A DNA stretch of 64,000 nt from CATQHD01 sp965202675 (GTDB lineage Bacteria > Actinomycetota > Acidimicrobiia > Spongiisociales > Spongiisociaceae), in the NCBI GenBank assembly GCA_965202675.1, contig OZ241842.1, positions 2,852,001 to 2,916,000 of the forward strand, written 5' to 3'. The notes under the pieces are model-generated. The model worked only from the letters and a program-made list of their open reading frames with translations. It was not told where the DNA came from and made no database searches. Of this stretch, positions 9,301 to 17,158 are shown piece after piece. A program made the position numbers and the translations under genes. The number at the start of each line of letters is the position of its first letter. The first letter of the stretch is position 1.

Positions 9301-11802
9301 TCAGCTTCGGGTCCTGGGGGTGTAGAAGGGTTTTAGCTGGGCTTGGGCGGGGATGCGCTCGCCCGCTGCTTCGATGTCGAAGGCGCCCGCCTCTATCCAT
9401 TCCGGGGTTACCCCGTCTTCGCATTCCAGGTAGCCCATGGCCAGGCAGGCCCCGACGGTGTGGCCGTACATGCCGGAGGTGGTGCGGCCGGCCATCCGGC
9501 CGTTGCGGTATACGGGTTCGTCGTGGTAGACGATCCGGTCGGGGTCTTCCAGCTTGAACTGGACCAGGCGTTTGGCCGGAACCCCCGCCGCCCGCTGTTC
9601 CAAGAGCGCCTCCCGCCCTATGAATCCCCCCGTCTTGTCCCAGGCGATGGTGAAGCCCAGCCCGGCTTCTATCGGGGTGTCCAGGTCGGTGATGTCGTGG
9701 CCCCAATGCCGGTAGCCGGCCTCTAGGCGGAGGGTGTTCATGGTGTGATAGCCGGCCGGACGGATGCCGTAGGCCGCCCCCGCCTCCATCAGGGCGTCGA
9801 ACAGCTCCTCTGCCCGATCTCTCGCCGTATACAGCTCCCAACCCAGCTCCCCCACATAGCTGACCCGCAGCGCCCGCACCGGAATCCCCGCAACGGTCAT
9901 CTCCGCGGACCATCCGAACGGGAAGGAGTCGTTGTCGAGCGGGGCGCCGCAGATGGGACCCAGCAGGTCCCTCGACCGGGGACCCATCACCCCAATGGCG
10001 GGCAGGTCCATGGTGACGTCGGTCAGCTCGGTGCCCCGGCCGGCCAGCGCCTTGCGCAGGGTGTGCCAGTCCCGGTTGGCGGACGCCGCCGCCGTTACCA
10101 CCAGGAACTCCGCCTCCCCGACGCGGGTTACCGTCAGGTCGGCTTCGATTCCGCCCCGGTCGTTGAGCCACTGCGTGTAGCAGACCTTGCCGACCGGCGC
10201 GTCGACGTCGGCGCTTCCGATCCGGTTCAGGGCGGACACGGCGTCCGGGCCCCACACCATGAACTTGGCGAACGACGACTGGTCGTACAGAGCAACCCGC
10301 CGGCGGGTGGCGGCGCACTCTTCGGCCGAGGCCGGATACCAGTTCTGCTTGCCGTAGGAGTAGCGGTACTCCCGCTCCATGCCGTCGGGGGCGAACCAGT
10401 TGGGCCGCTCCCATCCGGCCGTTTCCCCGAACACCGCCCCCAGCTCGGCCAGCCGGTCGTGGAGGGGTGAGCGGTACACGTCCCGGGCCGACTCGAACTG
10501 GCGGAAGGGCCAGTGCATGGCGTACAGCAGACCCAGGCTCTCGGCGATCCGCTCCTGCAGGTAGGAACGCTCCCCCTGGAAGGGGAAGGCCCGCCGGAGG
10601 TCCACCGCGGTCAGGTCCATCGGCGGCCGCCGGTCGGCGATCCAGTCGGCCAGCACCCAGCCCGCCCCGCCCGCCGACTGGATGCCCACCGAGTTGAAAC
10701 CGGCCGCGACGAACAGGCCGTCCACCTCGGGCGACTCGCCCAGGTAGTAGACGCCGTCGGGTGTGAAGGCCTCCGGGCCGTTCAGGAAGAGCTGGATGCC
10801 GCACTCGGCCAGGGCGGGGATGCGGTGGATGGAGCGTTCGAATACCGGGCCGATGTGGTCCCAGTCCTCCTCCAGCGTCCCGAAGGTGAAGTCGCGGGGC
10901 ACCTCGTAGCGCCAGACCTTGGCCTTCGGCTCGAAGAAACCCGCCATCAGCTTGCCGGTCTCCTCCTTGAAGTATGTGTAGTTGGTGGGGTCCCGCAGGG
11001 TGGGCATCCCCGGAAGCATCCCTTCCAGGGGTTCGGTAACCACATAGAAGTGCTCGCAGGGGTGGAGAGGCACGTTCACCCCGGCGGCGGCGGCCAGCTG
11101 CCGGGTCCAGACGCCGCAGGCCAGCACCACCGTCTCCGCCTCCACGAAGCCCCGTTCGGTCTCGACCCCGACCGCCCGGCCGTTCTCCACCCGCACCCGC
11201 TCGACCGCGGTATTTTCCCGGATGGACACCCCCCGGTCGCGGGCGCCCCTGGCCAGGGCCATGGTGGTGTCCACCGGGCTGGTCTGGCCGTCTCCGGGAA
11301 TGAACACCGCCCCCGCCAGATCATCGGTGCGCAGCAGCGGCCACATTTCCCCGGCCCGCTCCGGGCTTATCACCTCCATCTCGACTCCGGCGGTGCGGGC
11401 CATCGACATGCCCCGCAGTATCTCCTCCCAGCGCTCGCCGTCGGACGCCACCGAAATCGAGCCGGTGGTGCGGTAGCCGGTGGACTGGCCGGTCTCGTCC
11501 TCCAGCTCCTCGTAGAGGCGGGCGGTGTAGGCGGCCAGCCGGGTGAGGCTGTAGGAGGATTTGAGCTGGCTCACCAGACCGGCCGCGTGCCAGGTGCTGC
11601 CGCCGGTGAGGGTGTTCTGTTCCAGCAGCAGTACGTCGGTTATGCCCCGCCGCGCCAGGTGGTAGGCGATGGAGCATCCCACGATGCCGCCCCCCACCAC
11701 CACCGCCTGCGCCCGGTCGGGCAGACCCCCCGCTGTGTACTGCGCCTCGGGGACGGGTATGTCTGCCGGAGGGCCGGGGGCGTTCACGGTTGTCTTCGAC
11801 AT
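9301..11802 (-). CDS. Sarcosine/dimethylglycine dehydrogenase-like flavoprotein with GcvT domain
   Basis: An 833-residue fusion. The N-terminal half is a DAO-type FAD domain (VVVGGGIVGCSIAYHLARRG near residue 30, then TGGSTWHAAGLV, the segment where this family binds FAD covalently). The C-terminal half is a GcvT aminomethyltransferase fold ending in typical GCV_T_C sequence. Family members demethylate dimethylglycine or sarcosine and pass the one-carbon unit to tetrahydrofolate. The frame is open further upstream into the ald gene, but the ATG at 11802, 5 bp after the ald stop, is the sensible start. It is the last gene of a three-gene operon with alanine dehydrogenase and a class III aminotransferase. 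Confidence 0.9.
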   Translation of the reverse strand: MSKTTVNAPGPPADIPVPEAQYTAGGLPDRAQAVVVGGGIVGCSIAYHLARRGITDVLLLEQNTLTGGSTWHAAGLVSQLKSSYSLTRLAAYTARLYEELEDETGQSTGYRTTGSISVASDGERWEEILRGMSMARTAGVEMEVISPERAGEMWPLLRTDDLAGAVFIPGDGQTSPVDTTMALARGARDRGVSIRENTAVERVRVENGRAVGVETERGFVEAETVVLACGVWTRQLAAAAGVNVPLHPCEHFYVVTEPLEGMLPGMPTLRDPTNYTYFKEETGKLMAGFFEPKAKVWRYEVPRDFTFGTLEEDWDHIGPVFERSIHRIPALAECGIQLFLNGPEAFTPDGVYYLGESPEVDGLFVAAGFNSVGIQSAGGAGWVLADWIADRRPPMDLTAVDLRRAFPFQGERSYLQERIAESLGLLYAMHWPFRQFESARDVYRSPLHDRLAELGAVFGETAGWERPNWFAPDGMEREYRYSYGKQNWYPASAEECAATRRRVALYDQSSFAKFMVWGPDAVSALNRIGSADVDAPVGKVCYTQWLNDRGGIEADLTVTRVGEAEFLVVTAAASANRDWHTLRKALAGRGTELTDVTMDLPAIGVMGPRSRDLLGPICGAPLDNDSFPFGWSAEMTVAGIPVRALRVSYVGELGWELYTARDRAEELFDALMEAGAAYGIRPAGYHTMNTLRLEAGYRHWGHDITDLDTPIEAGLGFTIAWDKTGGFIGREALLEQRAAGVPAKRLVQFKLEDPDRIVYHDEPVYRNGRMAGRTTSGMYGHTVGACLAMGYLECEDGVTPEWIEAGAFDIEAAGERIPAQAQLKPFYTPRTRS

Positions 11803-11807
11803 CTGCC

Positions 11808-12893
11808 TCAGCCGCCCAGAGCGCTGCGGACCGCTTCGTTGACGATCCGCCCGTTGCGGGTGCTGACGCCCTGGGCCAGCTCGGGGCGTTGGGCGGCGGC
11901 GTCGTCGAGGCCCAGGTCGGCGATGAGCCGTATGTAGGGGAAGGAGGCGTTGGCCAGGGCGTAGGTGGCCGTTCTGGGCACCGCCGCCGGTATGTTGCCC
12001 ACCGCATAATGCACCACTCCGGCCAGCACGTAGGTGGGGTCCGAATGACGGGTCTCCCGGGAGGTCTCGAAGCATCCTCCCTGATCGATGGCGATGTCCA
12101 CCGCCACCGAACCCGGCTTCATATCCTCGATGTCCCCGGCGGTCAGGACGCGGGGCGCCTTGGCGCCGGGCAGCAGCACCGCCCCGATCACCAGATCGGC
12201 GCCCCGTACCTCCCGCCGCACATCGGCCCGGTGGGAGGCCAGCACGTCAACCCTTCCCCGGTAGAAGTTGTCCAGCCGGCGCAGCTGGGCGGGGTTCAGA
12301 TCGAACACCGTTACCCGGGCGCCCAGCCCGACTGTCATCCGGACGGCGTTCGACCCGGCCATGCCGCCGCCGATCACCACCACCCTGGCCGCTTCCACCC
12401 CCGGCGCCCCGCCGAGCAGTACGCCCCGGCCGCCGCCGGACCGCTCGAGAAAGCGGGCGCCCACCTGGGCCGCCATCCGGCCCGCCACCTCCGACATGGG
12501 GGCGAGGATGGGAAGGGCGCCGTCGGGCAGGCGCACCGTCTCGAACGCCACCGAAGTGGTTCCGGCCCGGCACAGGGCTTCGGCCACCTCCGGGTAGGCG
12601 GCCAGGTGCAGGAACGACATCAGGATCTGGTCTTCCGAAAGCAGGGCCAGCTCGTCGGGCTGCGGTTCTTTTACCTTCACCATCAGGTCGGCCTCCGTCC
12701 AGACCTGCCGGGCCTGGTCGACGATGGAAGCCCCCGCCGCCGCGTATTCATCGTCGGTTATGAACGAGCCCCGGCCGGTTCCGGTTTCGATCAGCACCTC
12801 GTGGCCGGAGGATGTCAGGGCTTCGGCGCCGGCGGGGGTGAGGGCGGCCCGGCCCTCGTCCGGCTTGGTTTCCGCTGCGACGCCGATTCTCAT
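11808..12893 (-). CDS. ald: Alanine dehydrogenase
   Basis: A 361-residue NAD-dependent enzyme that interconverts L-alanine and pyruvate plus ammonia. It opens with MRIGVAAETKPDEGRAALTP, has the catalytic lysine region VKVKEPQ, the nucleotide-binding GGGMAGSNA near residue 175 and the conserved VDIAIDQGGCFETSR. Length is normal. It lies 21 bp after the class III aminotransferase gene. The pairing suggests the transaminase uses pyruvate as amino acceptor and Ald recycles the alanine while releasing ammonium, as in taurine and related pathways. That coupling is inferred from context. Confidence 0.95.
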   Translation of the reverse strand: MRIGVAAETKPDEGRAALTPAGAEALTSSGHEVLIETGTGRGSFITDDEYAAAGASIVDQARQVWTEADLMVKVKEPQPDELALLSEDQILMSFLHLAAYPEVAEALCRAGTTSVAFETVRLPDGALPILAPMSEVAGRMAAQVGARFLERSGGGRGVLLGGAPGVEAARVVVIGGGMAGSNAVRMTVGLGARVTVFDLNPAQLRRLDNFYRGRVDVLASHRADVRREVRGADLVIGAVLLPGAKAPRVLTAGDIEDMKPGSVAVDIAIDQGGCFETSRETRHSDPTYVLAGVVHYAVGNIPAAVPRTATYALANASFPYIRLIADLGLDDAAAQRPELAQGVSTRNGRIVNEAVRSALGG

Positions 12894-12914
12894 AATGCCC
12901 GCCCTCCGGCTTCG

Positions 12915-14261
12915 TTATCCGGCGTCCGCGGTCATGGCGGCGGGGATCATGTCCAGGACCCGGGAGACCCGTTCGGTCATGTCGTTCAGCTCGGCGGGGC
13001 CGGCCACCAGCGGGGGAGAGATCACGAGCTTCGGTCCGCCCCGGCCGTCCACCCGGATGTGGAGCTTCGCCTTCCGCACCAGTATGGGAAGGACCTCGCC
13101 GACCAGCCGGGCTGCATCCTCTGGGGAGCAGCTGCGCCCGTTCCGGCGGCTGACGCCGAGGGGGAGGGCGAAGAAGTAACCAGCGCCCCGCACGTCCATC
13201 ACCGAGTCATGGGCCGCCGCCAGACCCTGGAGGAGGCCGCGGAGGGCGGCTTCGTTGCGGGTGACGTTCTCGACCACCCGCTCGTCTCTCATAGCGGTGA
13301 GGTTGGCGGCGGCGGCCGCCATGACCACCGGATGCCCGCCCCAGGTGGCCCCGTGGAGGAAGCCGGCGGACGGGGAATCGAGCACCCGGTCGACCAGGGG
13401 GCGGCGGACGATCATCCCCCCGATGGGCGCGTAGCCGGAGGTGGCGCCCTTGGCGAAGGCGATGATGTCGGGCGCCCCGTCCACCAGCTCCGAGCCGAAC
13501 CATCTGCCCATCCGGCCGAAGGCGTTGACGATCTCGTCGGCGGCGAGCAGCACGCCGTACTCGTCGCAGATGCGGCGCAGCTCCGGCCAGTAACCGGCGG
13601 GAGGGACGAGGGCGCCGCCTCCGTTCTGGACGGGCTCGGCGATGACCAGGCCTACTTCTTCGGGGCCCCGGCGGAGGATCTCGTCCTCGACCAGCCGGGC
13701 GCAGGCCGGTCCGTCCTCGTATCCGAGGGTGTTGGGCACCCTGGTGAAACCCGGCAGCAGCGGAAAGAAGGGCTCGCGGATGTTGTCGAGGCCGGTGGCG
13801 GACAGGGCGCCCATGGTGGTGCCGTGGTAGGAGTTGTCTCTGGAGATGACCCCGGTGCGGCCCGGTTCGCCCATGGCGGTGTGGTACTGGCGGGCGAACT
13901 TGATGGCCGACTCCACCGCTTCGGAGCCGGAACTCACGAAGAAGACCGCGTCGAGGTCGCCGGCGGGCGTCAGGCCGGTGATCAGCTTGGCGGCTTCGAG
14001 GGCGGCGGGCGTGGTAATCGACCAGCTCGGGATGTAGGCCAGCTGCTCGGCCTGTTCTCCCATCGCTTTGGCGATGTCCCCCCGGCCGTGGCCGATCTGC
14101 ACCGAGAACATCCCGGCCAGGGCGTCGAAATGGCGCCCGCCGGTTTCATCCCACAGGTAACAGCCCTCGCCCCTGGTGAACACCGTGATCGGCCCCTCGC
14201 GCCAAGAACGAGCCCCGGTGAAATGCAACAGCATATGCCTCAGATCGGAGGGCGGTTTCAT
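12915..14261 (-). CDS. PLP-dependent class III aminotransferase (omega-transaminase type)
   Basis: A 448-residue enzyme of the ornithine/beta-alanine/taurine aminotransferase group. Visible are the phosphate-binding SSGSEAVESA, the YHGTT motif, the aspartate of LLAADEIVNAFGRMG and the Schiff-base lysine in FAKGATSGY. These enzymes transfer a terminal amino group, commonly to pyruvate. With ald next in the operon, a taurine- or diamine-like substrate with pyruvate as acceptor is plausible, but specificity is not readable. It is first in its operon; repeat copy A lies directly upstream on the same strand, so the gene may be read from that element's promoter. Confidence 0.88.
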   Translation of the reverse strand: MKPPSDLRHMLLHFTGARSWREGPITVFTRGEGCYLWDETGGRHFDALAGMFSVQIGHGRGDIAKAMGEQAEQLAYIPSWSITTPAALEAAKLITGLTPAGDLDAVFFVSSGSEAVESAIKFARQYHTAMGEPGRTGVISRDNSYHGTTMGALSATGLDNIREPFFPLLPGFTRVPNTLGYEDGPACARLVEDEILRRGPEEVGLVIAEPVQNGGGALVPPAGYWPELRRICDEYGVLLAADEIVNAFGRMGRWFGSELVDGAPDIIAFAKGATSGYAPIGGMIVRRPLVDRVLDSPSAGFLHGATWGGHPVVMAAAAANLTAMRDERVVENVTRNEAALRGLLQGLAAAHDSVMDVRGAGYFFALPLGVSRRNGRSCSPEDAARLVGEVLPILVRKAKLHIRVDGRGGPKLVISPPLVAGPAELNDMTERVSRVLDMIPAAMTADAG

Positions 14262-14410
14262 ACCCCCAATCTACACCACCGGCCGCCCCCGGGTGCAGGT
14301 CCGAGCCGTCATGGGCGGCAACGCCCGGCGGTGATCGGCCAGTGATTCCTGCCGCCGCGTCATCGCAGTCTTTACCCACGATTCCGCTCTCGGAGCGTAG
14401 AAAAATAGGC

Positions 14411-14700
14411 CGCGTTTTCGCGATTTCCGGCCGTCGCCTCCCGGCTTCGCCGGGTTCCCTCCCCCGCCGCCGCCGCCAAATTTCGCGTTCCGGGCCGGGA
14501 ACAACCGGCCCCGAGCCGCATCCGACTGTTCGGTCGCTCGGCTTGTTTTGCCCCTCCCTTCCTTGGCTGTCCCGGCTGTCCGCTGCGGTTGCTGGATGGG
14601 TTTGGGCGGTTCTGATCACCGCGGTCCGGAGCGGCGGTGATATTTGTGTTGTTTAAGTTCCTATAAGTATACCATAGATCCATCGGTTGGTCAATACCCT
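14411..14700 (-). repeat. Dispersed structured element, copy A (candidate RNA gene or leader)
   Basis: Copy A of a five-member intergenic family, read on the minus strand. It has a promoter-like start, then an 8-bp hairpin (14615-14641; stem ATCACCGC/GCGGTGAT, loop containing TCCGGA), a long insert, a G-rich GGCGGCGGCGGGGGAGGG tract, the CCCGGC-GAA-GCCGGG hairpin (14440-14454) and a tail containing TCGCGAAAACGCGG. Compared with copies B, C and E, two base pairs of the first stem have changed on both sides, which supports RNA pairing. The rest of the 513-bp gap between the aminotransferase and aat genes holds nothing else I recognise. Confidence 0.7.
14666..14694 (-). promoter_or_regulatory. 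Promoter of element A
   Basis: On the minus strand TTGACC (14689-14694) and TATACT (14666-14671) are separated by exactly 17 bp. This is close to a perfect primary-sigma promoter and lies in the same place as in the other element copies. Transcription would begin near 14659 and run toward the aminotransferase operon. Confidence 0.7.
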
Positions 14701-14774
14701 TATCGTTTAAATCCGGATCCGGCGCGGGGAGGGCCTAGCATGGGCGGGGTGTCGGTGGGTATGGGCATTTCTCG

Positions 14775-15437
14775 ATGACCGGTTCTGATCCCCCGATCCG
14801 GCGGCGTTTGCTGTTCGGGGCCGCCCCCACGCCGGATGGGGTGGCGGCGGTGGGCGGGGACCTCCGTCCTGAAACGTTGCTGGCCGCCTACCGGGCGGGG
14901 GCTTTTCCGATGCCGGTGGACGAGCAGTCTCCGATGGTGTGGTGGTCGCCCGACCCCAGAGGGGTCATCCCGCCCGACCGGTTCGCCCCGTCGCGGTCGC
15001 TGCGCCGGTCCATCCGCCGGTACCGGACCACCGTGGACCGGTGCTTCCGAGAAGTAGTGGAGGGCTGCGCCGACCCGTCCCGGCCCCACGGATGGATCAC
15101 CCCGGAGATAATCGCCGCCTACACCCGCCTGCACGAGCTGGGCGGCGCCCACTCGATAGAGGTCTGGGACGAGGAAGGCCGGCTGGCGGGCGGCCTGTAC
15201 GGAGTGGCCATAGGGGCCTTCTTCGCCGGAGAGTCGATGTTCCACCGCGCCCGCGACGCATCCAAGGCGGCGGTGGCTCGGGTGGTCGACCTGCTCCTTG
15301 CCTGCGAGAACGCGGTATTCGATGTGCAATGGGCCACCCCGCACCTGGTTTCGCTCGGGGCGGTGGAGATAGCGCGGAAGGAATATCTGGAGATGCTTTC
15401 CTCGGCGGTCGAGTCGGCGGGGCCGCTCTGGCGGTGA
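14775..15437 (+). CDS. aat: Leucyl/phenylalanyl-tRNA--protein transferase
   Basis: A 220-residue enzyme that adds Leu or Phe from tRNA to proteins with N-terminal Arg or Lys, marking them for ClpAP/ClpS degradation. Characteristic blocks are AVGGDLRPETLLAAYRAG, PMVWWSPDPRGVIP and GGLYGVAIGAFFAGESMFH. Length is normal for the family. It is a single gene, divergent from the aminotransferase operon and ending 107 bp before the convergent amt gene. Confidence 0.95.
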   Translation: MTGSDPPIRRRLLFGAAPTPDGVAAVGGDLRPETLLAAYRAGAFPMPVDEQSPMVWWSPDPRGVIPPDRFAPSRSLRRSIRRYRTTVDRCFREVVEGCADPSRPHGWITPEIIAAYTRLHELGGAHSIEVWDEEGRLAGGLYGVAIGAFFAGESMFHRARDASKAAVARVVDLLLACENAVFDVQWATPHLVSLGAVEIARKEYLEMLSSAVESAGPLWR

Positions 15438-15478
15438 TGGATCACCCAGGCCCCGTCATCTTGTGTCATATCAACCAA

Positions 15479-15504
15479 CCCCAACCATGATTACACGGTT
15501 GGGG
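15479..15504. terminator. Hairpin between convergent aat and amt
   Basis: Perfect 8-bp inverted repeat CCCCAACC/GGTTGGGG with a 10-nt loop, between the ends of two convergent genes. There is no clear T-run on either side, so it is a likely but unproven bidirectional terminator. Confidence 0.5.
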
Positions 15505-15544
15505 TCGGCGGCCTCGGAGATACCCGTCCGGAACCGGTTGCCGG

Positions 15545-16753
15545 TTACATGTAGTCGTAGGCTTGTTCTCCGTGTGTGGCCAGGTCGAGGCCGACGATTT
15601 CGTCTTCGTCGGCCACCCTTATTCCGTGGGTGAGCCGGCCGGCGGCTTTGACGATCAGGTAGGTGAAGCCGCCCGACCAGATAACCGTCACCAGTATTCC
15701 CAGTTGCTGCAAGCCGAATTGAATGCCGTTGTGCGCGGCGACTATGCCCTGGCCCCCGCTTCCGCTGACGGCCATGAACGGAAGCAAAAGGGTGCCGAGT
15801 GCGGCGCCGATGCCGTGTACGGAGAAGACTTTCATCGGGTCGTCGATGTTCCATTTGTCTCTGACCACGCTGACCATGTAGAAGCACAGCATCGCTCCTA
15901 GTATGCCTACCGCCAAGCCGCTGACCGGACCGATGTAGCCGGCGGAGGGGGTTACGGTTACCAGGCCGACGATGGCGCCGGTGGCGGTGCCTTCGAGGGA
16001 GAACTTGCGGGTTTTGCGCCATTCGAGGAAGGACCACATGACCGCTCCGGACGAGGCCGCGATGTGGGTTACCAGGATGGTCATGGCTGTTCGGCTGTCG
16101 GCCGTGAGGTGCATGCCGCCGCTGTAGGCGAGCCATCCGACCCATATGAGTCCGGCGCCGGCCGCGGATAGGCCGGGGTTGTGGGGGGGCAGGATCTCTT
16201 TGCGGGGTCCGATCATGGCGGCTATTACGAGGGCGGCTACTCCGGCGCTGACGTGGACGGTGAGCCCTCCGGCGTGGTCCATGACGCCGAGGGAGCGGAG
16301 CCATCCTTCTTCGTCCATGATCCAGTGGGTGAGGGGGGTGTAGACGAGGATGACCCATGCGCCGCTGAAGATGAGCATGGCGGAGAATTTGATTCGTTCG
16401 GCGTAGGCGCCGATTATGAGGGCGGCGGCGAACACGGCTACGGCCATCTGGAAGACGGCGAAGAGGGATTCGGGGATGGCTCCGTGGAGGGGTTCGCGGT
16501 GGAGGCCTTCGAAGATGACCGATCCGAGTCCTCCGATGATTCCGGCTTGGCTGTCGTCGAAGGCTAGGGTGTAGCCGATGATCATCCACAGGGCGCTGAC
16601 GAGGGCGGTTACGGATATGCATTGCATGACGACCGACAGGGCGGACTTGGCCCGGACCTGGCCGGAGTAGAACATGGCCAAGCCCGGCACGGTCATCATC
16701 AAAACCAGAGCCGTGGCGATCAGCAACATCGCCGTATTACCGGTGTCCAACAC
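15545..16753 (-). CDS. amt: Ammonium transporter, copy 1
   Basis: A 402-residue Amt/Mep/Rh channel with about 11 membrane spans. Key family residues are seen in DHAGGLTVHVSAG (the D160/H168 region of AmtB), GWLAYSGG and FSVHGIGA (H318 region). The start is GTG at 16753 behind AAGGAGGA. It is the third gene of an amt-STAS-amt operon. Most of the gene is almost identical in DNA to the upstream copy, but the first about 15 codons and the segment 15663-15800 differ sharply, a mosaic that suggests gene conversion. No glnK/PII gene is adjacent. Confidence 0.95.
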   Translation of the reverse strand: MLDTGNTAMLLIATALVLMMTVPGLAMFYSGQVRAKSALSVVMQCISVTALVSALWMIIGYTLAFDDSQAGIIGGLGSVIFEGLHREPLHGAIPESLFAVFQMAVAVFAAALIIGAYAERIKFSAMLIFSGAWVILVYTPLTHWIMDEEGWLRSLGVMDHAGGLTVHVSAGVAALVIAAMIGPRKEILPPHNPGLSAAGAGLIWVGWLAYSGGMHLTADSRTAMTILVTHIAASSGAVMWSFLEWRKTRKFSLEGTATGAIVGLVTVTPSAGYIGPVSGLAVGILGAMLCFYMVSVVRDKWNIDDPMKVFSVHGIGAALGTLLLPFMAVSGSGGQGIVAAHNGIQFGLQQLGILVTVIWSGGFTYLIVKAAGRLTHGIRVADEDEIVGLDLATHGEQAYDYM

Positions 16754-16801
16754 TATTTCCTCCTTATCATCTGCCTTGGTTGTTCTAGGCGCCGATTTCG
16801 A

Positions 16802-17137
16802 TCAGGAGAAGCTCTGTATGGCGGCTTCTCGGGTATCGTGGATGTTGATTATCTGGTCGAAGCCGCTGTGCTGGAACACCTGACCGATCAGTTTGTTCAG
16901 CGCGCAAACTGCAAAGTTAACGTCTGTGTTGCGGCTGTCTTTGGCGACGAGCAGGATGATTCTGAGCCCGGCGCTGCTTATGTACTCGAGCCCCTCGAGG
17001 TCGAGGACGATGGTCTTGTCGTCGGGCGTTACGTTTTTTTTGATGTCTTCGTGGAATGTGTGGGCGTTGGTTCCGTCAATCCGGCCCTCGATTTTGAGAA
17101 CCAGGGCGCCGCCGCTGCGTTCGGGTATAACTCGCAC
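16802..17137 (-). CDS. STAS-domain anti-sigma factor antagonist
   Basis: A 111-residue single STAS domain of the SpoIIAA/RsbV type. The phosphorylatable serine lies in YISSAGLR (S54/S55). Such proteins bind an anti-sigma kinase when unphosphorylated. The start is GTG at 17137 with an AGGAGG site. It sits between the two ammonium transporter genes (21 bp after one, 48 bp before the other), an unusual place for this family. It is clearly paralogous to the STAS protein at 24241-24579 (shared GGALV.K.EGRIDG.NA, YISSAGLR and SGFDQII blocks), so it may report to the kinase and phosphatase of that operon. Confidence 0.9.
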   Translation of the reverse strand: MRVIPERSGGALVLKIEGRIDGTNAHTFHEDIKKNVTPDDKTIVLDLEGLEYISSAGLRIILLVAKDSRNTDVNFAVCALNKLIGQVFQHSGFDQIINIHDTREAAIQSFS

Positions 17138-17158
17138 TGTGAACCTCCTGTTTTCGGC

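Noticed and set aside
11790..14345. An 851-residue open frame on the + strand opposite the ald and aminotransferase genes
   Set aside because: It is the antisense shadow of two well-recognised enzymes, typical of high-GC DNA, and has no domain sense (His/Gly/Gln-rich).
14411..14700. Intergenic elements as MITEs with terminal inverted repeats
   Set aside because: Copies have no matching inverted termini and no visible target duplication; the conserved ends are a promoter on one side and a T-rich tail on the other. A mobile origin is still possible.
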